Positions 1 to 5,887 of a DNA stretch of 7,191 nt are shown piece after piece. Source of the stretch: Pseudomonadota bacterium (GTDB lineage Bacteria; Myxococcota; Myxococcia; Myxococcales; Myxococcaceae). Under the pieces are notes generated by a model. It was given only the letters and a program-made list of their open reading frames with translations, was not told where the DNA came from and searched no databases. The stretch lies in NCBI GenBank assembly GCA_023424585.1, contig JAFADT010001004.1:1-7191 (forward strand). The letters run 5' to 3'. Each line of letters starts with the position of its first letter. Within the stretch, counting starts at the first letter, position 1. Made by a program: the position numbers and the translations under genes.

Positions 1-563
1 GGCTTGCCAGCGGCGGTGGCGGCGGCAGCGGCGGCATCCGCCTTCGCGGCTTCGCCAGCGGGCAGCCGCATGGTCTCGTAGCCCTTCAGCTCGTTGAGCA
101 GCTCCTTGAGCGCCTCCGGCTTGGAGAACAGCTCGTAGAGCTCGCGGCGCAGATCCTTGCGGTTGTCGATGTTCGACTGCATCTCCACCAGGAGCGTCTT
201 CAGGAGCAGCAGCGCCTTGAGCTTGGGCACGTGCTTGACGATCTCATCCGGGTGGAAGGACTTCATCCGGTTGATGGGGAGGTCGATGTTCAGCTCCGCC
301 TCCACGTCCGGGTTGATGCGGTTGGGCACCTGGAAGTTGGCGGACATCTTCATGTCCTTCATCAACTCGTCCAGGTTGCGGCCATCCACCGAGCGCAGCT
401 TGCGGGTCTCCAGGTCCTGCTTGCGATCCTCGGAGGAGCCCAGGGAGTAGTCGCCCATGACCAGGAGGCGCAACGGCAGGTTCACCGTTTCCTGCTCGCC
501 GTTGATGGTGGTGCGGTACGTGAGGGTGATGCGGGATTTGGGAAGCTGGTCCTGAATGGCCAC
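1..563 (-). CDS. tssB: TssB (VipA) small subunit of the T6SS contractile sheath, 3' end cut by window edge
   Basis: TssB pairs with TssC to build the cytoplasmic contractile sheath that drives the Hcp tube outwards. The visible 187 residues begin MAIQDQLPKSRITLTYRTTI and match the family in order: a beta-strand N-terminus, the LPLRLLVMGDYSLG segment (residues 29-42; family pattern LPF-VLGDFSG), RSVDGRNLDELMKDM (57-71), and an amphipathic region with SFHPDEIVKHVPKLKALL (102-119). An Ala-rich low-complexity tail starts near residue 172, so little is probably missing. The start is GTG at 563. It is preceded by a good Shine-Dalgarno (AGGGAG, five bases away), while the ATG at 579 is in another frame. 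A 135-base gap separates it from tssG-like, with a candidate promoter, so it may head a second transcript with tssC expected off the left edge. Family identity is secure; the C-terminus is not visible. Confidence 0.93.
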   Translation of the reverse strand, partial: MAIQDQLPKSRITLTYRTTINGEQETVNLPLRLLVMGDYSLGSSEDRKQDLETRKLRSVDGRNLDELMKDMKMSANFQVPNRINPDVEAELNIDLPINRMKSFHPDEIVKHVPKLKALLLLKTLLVEMQSNIDNRKDLRRELYELFSKPEALKELLNELKGYETMRLPAGEAAKADAAAAAATAAGK

Positions 564-568
564 GGTGA

Positions 569-574
569 CTCCCT
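569..574 (-). promoter_or_regulatory. Shine-Dalgarno of tssB
   Basis: AGGGAG on the minus strand lies five bases before the GTG at 563. It decides in favour of the GTG start for tssB, since no ATG is available in this frame at that point. Confidence 0.75.
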
Positions 575-600
575 GACATTCGCAGCGCGCGTCATCCCCC

Positions 601-629
601 CGTACTGCTGGAGCCGCCCCGGGAGTACG
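601..629. repeat. Inverted repeat in the tssB leader
   Basis: CGTACT (601-606) and AGTACG (624-629) are perfect 6-bp inverted arms around a GC-rich 17-base centre, lying in the untranslated leader between the candidate promoter and the tssB ribosome-binding site. It could fold as an RNA hairpin or act as an operator. There is no T-run, so a terminator is unlikely. Confidence 0.3.
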
Positions 630-650
630 CCCTGCCGAGTGAACATTTAC

Positions 651-680
651 AGCCTAGGCGCGATCAGGAATTCCCGTCAA
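651..680 (-). promoter_or_regulatory. Candidate sigma-70-type promoter upstream of tssB
   Basis: On the minus strand TTGACG (675-680, five of six to TTGACA) is followed after 18 bases by TAGGCT (651-656, three of six to TATAAT). The 135-base gap is less GC-rich here than the flanking genes. Transcription would start near 643-645, giving a leader of about 80 bases before tssB. Two 8-bp palindromes overlap this element: GGAATTCC (667-674) in the spacer and GCCTAGGC (652-659) across the -10. They could be operator sites or chance. The weak -10 keeps confidence modest. Confidence 0.4.
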
Positions 681-698
681 CCAGCCGACATATCAGGT

Positions 699-1595
699 CT
701 AGCGGGGTTCTGATGATCGCAATTGCGCGGTGTCCCCGGAGAACAGGAGGACCTCCTGGGTCTGTTCCGGTCCTCCTACCAAAGGCTCGTAGCCCAGGTG
801 GCTGCCGTCCTGGAGGCGGGCCCAGCTGCTCTGATCCCGCAGGCAGAGGATCACGCCGAGCGCGAGCGGCGTCTCCGCGAGGCTCGGGAGGATGCGGGTG
901 TTGAGGCGGCGGCGGGCCTCCACGGCCCAGGGGATGCCGGTGCCGGAGTGGGGCTCGTTGAGGAAGAGGCGCACCTCCACCCCGCCCGTGGGGACGGTGG
1001 CGAAGCCGCCCACCGCGCTGCCGTCTCCGAGCGCCGCGGCGCCCAGGCGGATGCCCTTGGCCTCGATGCGCTGGCGGCGCGTCTCGCGGCGCACCAAGAC
1101 CTCCGCCTCCGGGAAGACCTTGGCGAAGAGCCAGTGCAGGCTGCTGGGGCACGCGAGGCGCAACAGGCGCAGCCGGTGCGCGGTGGAGTGCTCCCACCCG
1201 GGCAGCAGGGACTCGTCGCGATCCGGGAACTGGCCCGCGAAGCGCGTCCGCAGCAGCAGGTGATCGAAGTAGCCCAGGAAGTCCGCCATGGTGTCCTGCT
1301 CCAGGCGGTCCATGGCCTGGAAGAGGAAGGATGGCAGTGGCGTCTGGAGGCTGAGCAGGCCCAGGTTGACGGTGATCACCACGCGCTTGCGGGGATGCCG
1401 GCTGAACTCGATGGCATGCACCAGGTGGGGCTGGTGCACGGTGCTGCGGTGGCTGCGGAACTCCACCTCCGCCTCGCCGTAGCCCTCCTTGGCGAGCAGG
1501 TCCAGGAGGGCCGGCACGTCGAAGCTGCGGATGCGCTCGCTGATGCGCTCCTCGACGGTGAGCATGCGGCCCGGCTGTTCGCGCTCGAGAGCCAT
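699..1595 (-). CDS. tssG: TssG-like T6SS baseplate protein (short, divergent)
   Basis: TssG forms the baseplate wedge with TssF, TssE and TssK, under the sheath in the cytoplasm. The 298-residue product shows the TssG (DUF1305) layout: a strand pair then VNLGLLSLQTPLPSF (76-90; family pattern N-x-GL then PLP), FLGYFDHLLL (106-115; family FLD-F-HRL), and a C-terminal SSWARLQDGSHLGYEPLVGG (256-275), like the family's late 'rLG..-LG...-lGg' segment. It is somewhat shorter than typical TssG (roughly 330-350 residues), and the usual N-terminal 'FFQLVRLLE' block is not recognisable. The start at 1595 follows the stop of the TssA-like gene by only six bases and lacks a Shine-Dalgarno, so translational coupling is likely. 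Met11 (1565) is an alternative start. No other T6SS family fits as well, but similarity is judged by motif only. Confidence 0.75.
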   Translation of the reverse strand: MALEREQPGRMLTVEERISERIRSFDVPALLDLLAKEGYGEAEVEFRSHRSTVHQPHLVHAIEFSRHPRKRVVITVNLGLLSLQTPLPSFLFQAMDRLEQDTMADFLGYFDHLLLRTRFAGQFPDRDESLLPGWEHSTAHRLRLLRLACPSSLHWLFAKVFPEAEVLVRRETRRQRIEAKGIRLGAAALGDGSAVGGFATVPTGGVEVRLFLNEPHSGTGIPWAVEARRRLNTRILPSLAETPLALGVILCLRDQSSWARLQDGSHLGYEPLVGGPEQTQEVLLFSGDTAQLRSSEPR

Positions 1596-1601
1596 GGAGG
1601 G

Positions 1602-2675
1602 CTATTCGTCGTATTCCGAGCCGCCGCGCGACGACTGGCGCTGCTGGGCGACGAGGAACGCGTCCAGGTCCACGCGGTAGAGCTGATCCATGGCGCGGAA
1701 GGACAGCGTCTCCGTGTTGTGCAGCATGGGCTCGATGGCCTCCGCGTGCTGCGCCAGGCCATTGAAGAAGCCGGAGAAGAGCTGCGGCAGGTACACGCGC
1801 GGATCAAAGCGCTCCACGGTGGCGAGCACGTCCACGGCGATGACGCTCGCCTTGCCGTAGTCCTCGCGCTCCAGCAGCGCCTCGAAGGCGGACAGCTTGC
1901 GGACCAGCTGCGCGAGCGCGGGGGACATGGGCACGGTCGGGCCCGCGTCCTGGGCCTCCGCGCGGGCGGCCTTCTTCACGCGCGTGGGGCGGGCCTCCTC
2001 TTCGTCCTCCCCTTCTGCCTCGTCATCGTCCTCGTCGTCCGGGGCGGCGGCGAGCCCGGCATCGGCGGGCCTGGGCTCCTCCGGCGGAGGCAGGTAGGGC
2101 ACGGCCTGGGCGTGGGAGCGCAGCGCGCCCAGGAGCGTGCGCATGGCGTCCATGCACGCGCTCTTCTGGAGGATGGCGAGGGCGGCGATGAGCGGGTCGC
2201 CCAGGGCCAGCGCCTCTTCCAGGGGCTCGCGGTTGCCGGGCGCGGTCCAGGCCTGCCATTGCGCGTCCTTGAGGCGCGCATGGTGCTCCAGGTGCTTGCC
2301 CATCATCTTCAGCAGCCAGCGCAGGCCGGTGTCCGCGAAGACGAGCTTCTTCTCCACCGGGCCGAAGAAGTCCCAGTTCTCCGTCAGCGTGCGCTTGAGC
2401 GAGCGGAAGACGGAGGGCAGCGCCTTCATGCCGTCCGCGACGAAGTGGCCGAAGAGGTAGGGCCCCACGAGGCGCACGTCGCGCCGGCCCTCGCGCAGGA
2501 GCACGGCGGCGGCGCGGGCGGCGTCCGCGTACTCGCTCCGGGCGACGAGGCCGGTGATGGCCTCCATGCGCGGATCCGGGCCCTCGGACTCGTCGATGAA
2601 GACGGGGGCGGTGGTGAACGCCGTGTCGAGCAGCGCGAAGTCGACGGGCTCCAACGCCGGGGCGGGGCTAGCCAT
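1602..2675 (-). CDS. TssA/IglI-like T6SS protein with acidic linker and two similar halves
   Basis: A 357-residue helical protein, probably a T6SS assembly or baseplate-associated factor of the TssA/IglI-like type. The C-terminal half (about 250-345) contains FDPRVYLPQLFSGFF (290-304) and QLYRVDLDAFL (331-341), resembling the C-terminal helical segments of TssA-like proteins. The N-terminal half (about 35-135) has a similar pattern, with GPYLFGHFVADGMKALPSVF (71-90) matching the DPR-YLPQLF block. This suggests an internal duplication. Between them lies a very acidic linker (213-228, DDEDDDEAEGEDEEE) followed by a basic patch (TRVKKAAR). The ImpA N-terminal domain of classical TssA is not evident. 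ATG at 2675 overlaps the stop of the upstream PAAR-like gene by 8 bp; GGTGG six bases upstream gives a weak ribosome site. I am fairly sure it is a T6SS component and less sure of the exact family. Confidence 0.6.
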   Translation of the reverse strand: MASPAPALEPVDFALLDTAFTTAPVFIDESEGPDPRMEAITGLVARSEYADAARAAAVLLREGRRDVRLVGPYLFGHFVADGMKALPSVFRSLKRTLTENWDFFGPVEKKLVFADTGLRWLLKMMGKHLEHHARLKDAQWQAWTAPGNREPLEEALALGDPLIAALAILQKSACMDAMRTLLGALRSHAQAVPYLPPPEEPRPADAGLAAAPDDEDDDEAEGEDEEEARPTRVKKAARAEAQDAGPTVPMSPALAQLVRKLSAFEALLEREDYGKASVIAVDVLATVERFDPRVYLPQLFSGFFNGLAQHAEAIEPMLHNTETLSFRAMDQLYRVDLDAFLVAQQRQSSRGGSEYDE

Positions 2676-3054
2676 CGATGGCCACCATCTGTCCAGGCGA
2701 GACGACCTGGATGACGCCGCCCCAGTTGCACATGCACTTGGAGTTGCTCTCCAGCGCCGGCATGTTGCCGATCATCACCTTGGGGCACCCGGGCACCCAC
2801 GGGGCCGCGGTGGCGGGGATGCAGGGCATGGGGGTGAGGACGCCGAAGGCCGCCGCGGTCGCCGCCGCCACCATGGGGTTGGCCAGGGACTGGCACATGC
2901 CGAAGGGCAGGATGTTCATGAACGGCTTGTTGTCCATGATGTTCGCCGCGGGCGTGGTGGCCATCACCCGGTTCGCCGGCAGCACCATCAGCGACGACGG
3001 GGCCATCCCGAAGCTGCATTGGAGCATCGCTCCCATCACGACCTGAGCACCCAT
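2668..3054 (-). CDS. DUF4280 PAAR-like T6SS spike-tip protein
   Basis: A 128-residue single-domain protein with the DUF4280 (PAAR-like) signature throughout: VVMGAMLQCSFG (5-16), NIMDNKPFMNILPFGMC (38-54), GVLTPMPCIP (71-80), PWVPGCPKVMIGNMPAL (85-101) and SKCMCNWGGVIQV (105-117). PAAR and PAAR-like proteins cap the VgrG spike, sharpen it, and carry or recruit effectors. Six cysteines (13, 54, 78, 90, 107, 109) are present, some of which could bind a metal as in other PAAR proteins; the ligands are not known from sequence. There is no effector extension at either end, so cargo would have to bind non-covalently or be a separate protein. It has the strongest ribosome site in the run (AAGGAG six bases before ATG) and begins 15 bases after the upstream gene's stop. 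Family call is secure. Confidence 0.9.
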   Translation of the reverse strand: MGAQVVMGAMLQCSFGMAPSSLMVLPANRVMATTPAANIMDNKPFMNILPFGMCQSLANPMVAAATAAAFGVLTPMPCIPATAAPWVPGCPKVMIGNMPALESNSKCMCNWGGVIQVVSPGQMVAIDG

Positions 3055-3060
3055 GTGCCG

Positions 3061-3066
3061 CTCCTT
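3061..3066 (-). promoter_or_regulatory. Strong Shine-Dalgarno of the PAAR-like gene
   Basis: AAGGAG (within AAAAAAGGAG, 3061-3070) lies six bases before the ATG at 3054 and overlaps the TGA stop of the upstream gene. It contrasts with the weak or absent ribosome sites of the neighbouring genes in the same run. Confidence 0.75.
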
Positions 3067-3069
3067 TTT

Positions 3070-4785
3070 TCAGCGCGCTGGCGACAGGCCATCTTCACCC
3101 GAAGCGGCGGTGCTTTCCAGCAGTCGTCCCCGCAGGGCGGTGAGGGCCTGGAACATCGGGTCCTTCGACTTGCGGTGCAGCGCGCCGGTGAAGAACTGCG
3201 AGGCGCACCACGCGTCGTCGACCGCGCCCTTCACCCGGTGGGGAAAGAGCGGAAAGAACTCGATGCGGTCGGGCAGGAAATCCCCGCCCAGGAGCATTTC
3301 GATGCGCCGGTTGAGCTCCTGCTCAGCGGACGGGGGAGCGGGCGTGGCGCCCGTGAAGGCCAGGAGGATGAAGCGCGAGTGGCTGGCGAGGCCGCCGGTG
3401 GACACCGGCACCACGCAGGTGCCCACGAGGAACGGCACGTCCTCCAGCGCGGCGGTGACCTCCTTCGCGGAGTAGGTGCGGCCGTCATGCCGGAAGCCCA
3501 GCGTGCCGCCGTAGTGGTAGCGCTGGCGGATCCGCGCGAGCAGGACATGGCCCGGCGGCGCGTCCTTGTCCGGCAGCAGCGTGAAGACGCCCACGTCCGA
3601 GGGAGCGCCCTGCCCGCTCTCGTTCGGATCCTTCAGCGTCCACGCGCGGCCCGGGGCTGGGAAGACGTCCGTGTGCACGTCGGTGTGCGGCTCGGTGACG
3701 CCGCGCGACGACACCAGCACCGCGCCGCCGGCCGCCGCGTCGATGAGGATGTTGGAGGACGGCACGGCCTGGAGGCCGCACTGCTTCACCCACGTGCGCC
3801 AGGCCTGGGCATCGAAGGGCTCCTCCGGGTTGCGGAACCAGTGCTGCACGTTGCGCAAGGAGGCGCGGTGGCGCAGGAGCAGGTCGCGCAGCTTCGGCGT
3901 GACGCCCAGGGCGCGCAGCGGGTGCTCCAGGAGCGGGGCCGGGTTGAGCGCCAGGTCCGCCATCTCCAGGTGCAGGTAGGTGGCGCCGCGCAGGAGCGTG
4001 GCGAAGAGCAGCGCCGGCAGGTGCTGGAGCACCGGGAAGTCCGGCGCCGCGAGGAGGTCCCCCGGCGACAGGCCGAAGGTGATCATCCCGTCGTTCAGGG
4101 CGCCCCTCCACGCGTTCTCCGCCGTGAGGGGCACCGGCGTGTGCGGAGGATCCACCAGCGGCGAGAAGAGCAGCCCCACCACGTCCGAGGGCCTGTACGT
4201 GTGGGACGTGAAGCCCGGCGCTCCCCTCCCCTGGCTCTTGAGCAGGAGCGGCTCGTGGCCCTTGAGGAGCGGGAGCTGGTGGGGCTCCGCGGCGATGAAG
4301 TCCGGCGCCAGGGCCTCCAGCCGGGTGGCCATGGCGCGCGGGCCCATGGGCGGCAGGAGCGTGAAGCAGCCTCCGAGCTTCAGCGTGGCCAGGAGCGACA
4401 CGAGCAGTTCCTGCCCCACGCCGTGGACCAGGCACACCTTGGCGCCCGGCTCGACGCCCTGCTCCGCCCACTCGCCGGCGCGGCGCGAGGCCAGGTCGTG
4501 CAGGGCGCGGTAGCCCAGGGCCTGCGCGCCCTGGATGCGCGGGTGCGTGCGGAACGCAGGGCGCTCCAGCGCGACGTGGCGCACCATCAGGTCGTGGAAG
4601 AAGTCGTATTGCTGACCCGGGCGGCTCTTGGGCGGAGGGGCGCCCCGGCCCGCGTGGGCCTCCGCGAGCGCCGCGGCGAGCCCGTCCGGATCCGCCCAGC
4701 TCTCCTGCCACCACTTCGGGGCCCCGGACTCCGGAGCGAAGCCGGCTTCCACCTGCCGGAGGATGTCCTTCACGTCGAATGGCAT
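3070..4785 (-). CDS. AMP-binding (ANL) superfamily-like protein with degenerate catalytic motifs, in a T6SS locus
   Basis: The 571-residue product has the outline of acyl-CoA synthetases/adenylating enzymes. Residues 62-167 follow the N-terminal pattern: ALGYRALHDLASRRAGEWAE (89-108), GVEPGAKVCLVHGVGQELLV (110-129), then LLATLKLGGCFTLLPP (131-146). Residues 292-340 resemble the central 'GVT...' region. TLGFRHDGRTYSAKEVTAAL (428-447) resembles the start of the C-terminal lid domain, and PHRVKGAVDD (515-524) sits where the lid's GK lysine would be (K519). The nucleotide-binding P-loop, normally SGTTG-PKG, is replaced by LLFSPLVDPPHTPVPLT (205-221), and no Y-G-x-T-E motif is seen. Catalysis by the usual route therefore looks lost, so a binding or structural role is inferred. 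It starts six bases after the upstream stop, without a Shine-Dalgarno, and precedes the spike-tip gene by 15 bases. The superfamily call is fairly good; the function is unknown. Confidence 0.7.
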   Translation of the reverse strand: MPFDVKDILRQVEAGFAPESGAPKWWQESWADPDGLAAALAEAHAGRGAPPPKSRPGQQYDFFHDLMVRHVALERPAFRTHPRIQGAQALGYRALHDLASRRAGEWAEQGVEPGAKVCLVHGVGQELLVSLLATLKLGGCFTLLPPMGPRAMATRLEALAPDFIAAEPHQLPLLKGHEPLLLKSQGRGAPGFTSHTYRPSDVVGLLFSPLVDPPHTPVPLTAENAWRGALNDGMITFGLSPGDLLAAPDFPVLQHLPALLFATLLRGATYLHLEMADLALNPAPLLEHPLRALGVTPKLRDLLLRHRASLRNVQHWFRNPEEPFDAQAWRTWVKQCGLQAVPSSNILIDAAAGGAVLVSSRGVTEPHTDVHTDVFPAPGRAWTLKDPNESGQGAPSDVGVFTLLPDKDAPPGHVLLARIRQRYHYGGTLGFRHDGRTYSAKEVTAALEDVPFLVGTCVVPVSTGGLASHSRFILLAFTGATPAPPSAEQELNRRIEMLLGGDFLPDRIEFFPLFPHRVKGAVDDAWCASQFFTGALHRKSKDPMFQALTALRGRLLESTAASGEDGLSPAR

Positions 4786-4791
4786 GGGTGT

Positions 4792-5709
4792 CTACCGCGA
4801 GGGGAAGTCGAAGCCGACCTTCACCATGAAACGGACCTTGGAGCGCACGGTGCTGTCCGGAGCGATGGCGGGCAGCGGGGTCGCGCCGCGTTTCGTCGAC
4901 GCGTGTTGCGGCGCGCGCTCGATGGACGTGGGCTCCACGACGCGCACCCGCGGGTGGCGGGCCTGGAGCGGCGGCACGTGCATGTCCACGTCACGGCCGT
5001 AGAGCCACGCGCCGCAGCGCCAGAGGACGTCGTGGCGCCGGATCAGCAGCGTCCAGAAGCGGTCCCGCGTCTCGGAGGCCTCGAAGATCAGCGGGGAGCT
5101 CGCGTCCTCGCGGGCGTCGCCCGGGGCGGCGAGCAGGGCGCGCAGCTGCTGCGCCACGCGCTCCACTTCATTCACGTCCTCGGGCGCGACGGGGGAGCGG
5201 CCCGCGAGCTTCGCCTCGTGCCTGCGGAACAGCACCACCAGCCCCAGGCAGTCCCCCACCACGTCGCGGTGTCCCTCGCCGTGGGCGGCGGCCACGTCCG
5301 CGGAGGCGAGGAAGGAGGCCTCCGCGAGCGCCTCCGCGGTCTTGAGCAGCTTGCGGCGCAGCTGCTGGGCGCGGTCGAAGAGGGCTCCGAAGGCGCTGGC
5401 CCGCATGTCGCGCTGGACGCGCAGCGCCGCGTGGGCCAGGCCCTGGGCGAGCAATGGCAGCTCGCGCAGCTCCTCCACGTTCACGCCCGGGAGCGCGGCG
5501 ATCTCCGCCTCGCGGGCGAGCACGCCCTCCACCCCGCGCTTCGTGTTGTGGAATGCGAGCGCGATGTTGGAGCGGCACTCCTCCACGGGGCCTTCGAGGG
5601 CACGCGCGGGCGCCAGGAACACGTCATAGCCGGGCTCGGAGCCAAGGGCTTCCAGCTCGGCGATGTCGTCGGGCCCCAATCCCGTTGTCGCGTGCTGGCC
5701 TCCAGCCAT
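4792..5709 (-). CDS. Unrecognised helical protein, first gene of the T6SS run
   Basis: A 305-residue protein I cannot place in a family. It has no signal peptide or membrane segment, so it is probably cytoplasmic. Residues 35-200 are largely amphipathic helix (for example LRRKLLKTAEALAEASF, 117-133), followed by a conserved-looking aromatic segment FWTLLIRRHDVLWRCGAWLY (218-237) and VPPLQARHPRVRVVEP (245-260). The last 45 residues are less ordered and end in a strand-like KVRFMVKVGFDFPSR. ATG at 5709 is the only normal start after an in-frame stop about 30 bases upstream. It has no Shine-Dalgarno, but a -10-like TATCCT ends seven bases before it, which suggests a leaderless mRNA. Its position next to the ANL-like and PAAR-like genes suggests a chaperone, adaptor or effector-related role; that is inference from context only. 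Confidence 0.8.
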   Translation of the reverse strand: MAGGQHATTGLGPDDIAELEALGSEPGYDVFLAPARALEGPVEECRSNIALAFHNTKRGVEGVLAREAEIAALPGVNVEELRELPLLAQGLAHAALRVQRDMRASAFGALFDRAQQLRRKLLKTAEALAEASFLASADVAAAHGEGHRDVVGDCLGLVVLFRRHEAKLAGRSPVAPEDVNEVERVAQQLRALLAAPGDAREDASSPLIFEASETRDRFWTLLIRRHDVLWRCGAWLYGRDVDMHVPPLQARHPRVRVVEPTSIERAPQHASTKRGATPLPAIAPDSTVRSKVRFMVKVGFDFPSR

Positions 5710-5716
5710 GCCAGGC

Positions 5717-5745
5717 AGGATAGCGGGCGCTTCCCGGGGTCACAA
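5717..5745 (-). promoter_or_regulatory. Candidate sigma-70-type promoter giving a leaderless mRNA
   Basis: On the minus strand TTGTGA (5740-5745, four of six to TTGACA) and TATCCT (5717-5722, four of six to TATAAT) are separated by exactly 17 bases. The -10 ends seven bases before the ATG at 5709, so transcription would start at or next to the start codon. That fits the lack of any ribosome-binding site there. This would be the head promoter of the five-gene run down to tssG-like. Confidence 0.45.
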
Positions 5746-5777
5746 CCTGGCGCCCTCCCCTGCACCACCGCGGGCCA

Positions 5778-5808
5778 CGCGGGTCGTCCACGGTGAAGCC
5801 GACCCGCG
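5778..5808 (-). repeat. Inverted repeat between the cyclic-nucleotide protein gene and the T6SS run
   Basis: Perfect 9-bp arms CGCGGGTCG (5778-5786) and CGACCCGCG (5800-5808) flank a 13-base loop. It lies about 80 bases past the stop of the upstream gene and about 33 bases upstream of the candidate -35. It may be a terminator without a T-run, or a regulator-binding site for the following promoter. The remainder of the 5710-5887 gap shows no gene. Confidence 0.45.
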
Positions 5809-5887
5809 AAGACGCGCCACTCGGTGTCCGGGTGCGGCGAATGACTCACGGGGTGGGACGCGGACTTGGGGACCCGGGAGCGCGCTG

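Noticed and set aside
1..60. Short GGC/GCC-rich repeat near the left edge
   Set aside because: It is the codon pattern of the Ala-rich C-terminal tail of TssB, not an independent repeat.
244..579. ATG-started minus-strand frame at the tssB start
   Set aside because: It is in another frame from TssB and gives a Pro/His/Gly-rich product without a domain. The TssB frame starts at GTG 563 with a proper ribosome site.
723..2714. A 663-codon open frame on the plus strand
   Set aside because: It is antisense to the TssG-like and TssA-like genes, with biased composition and no domain, so it is a by-product of GC-rich coding on the other strand.
3070..4785. Functional acyl-CoA synthetase or peptide-synthetase adenylation domain
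   Set aside because: The P-loop and Y-G-x-T-E motifs are missing and no carrier-protein or biosynthetic genes are nearby, so a conventional enzyme call is not supported.
5761..5777. Possible sigma-54 promoter (TGGCCC ... GTGCA on the minus strand) before the T6SS run
   Set aside because: Many T6SS loci use sigma-54, but here GG and GC are separated by 11 bases instead of the required 10, and the -12 element is a poor match.
2554..5796. A 1080-codon open frame on the plus strand
   Set aside because: It runs antisense across the TssA-like, PAAR-like, ANL-like and 305-residue genes, all better supported by motifs and spacing. Long antisense frames are expected when third positions are nearly all G or C. 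Its product is low-complexity (Arg/Gly/His/Ala/Val-rich) with no recognisable domain.
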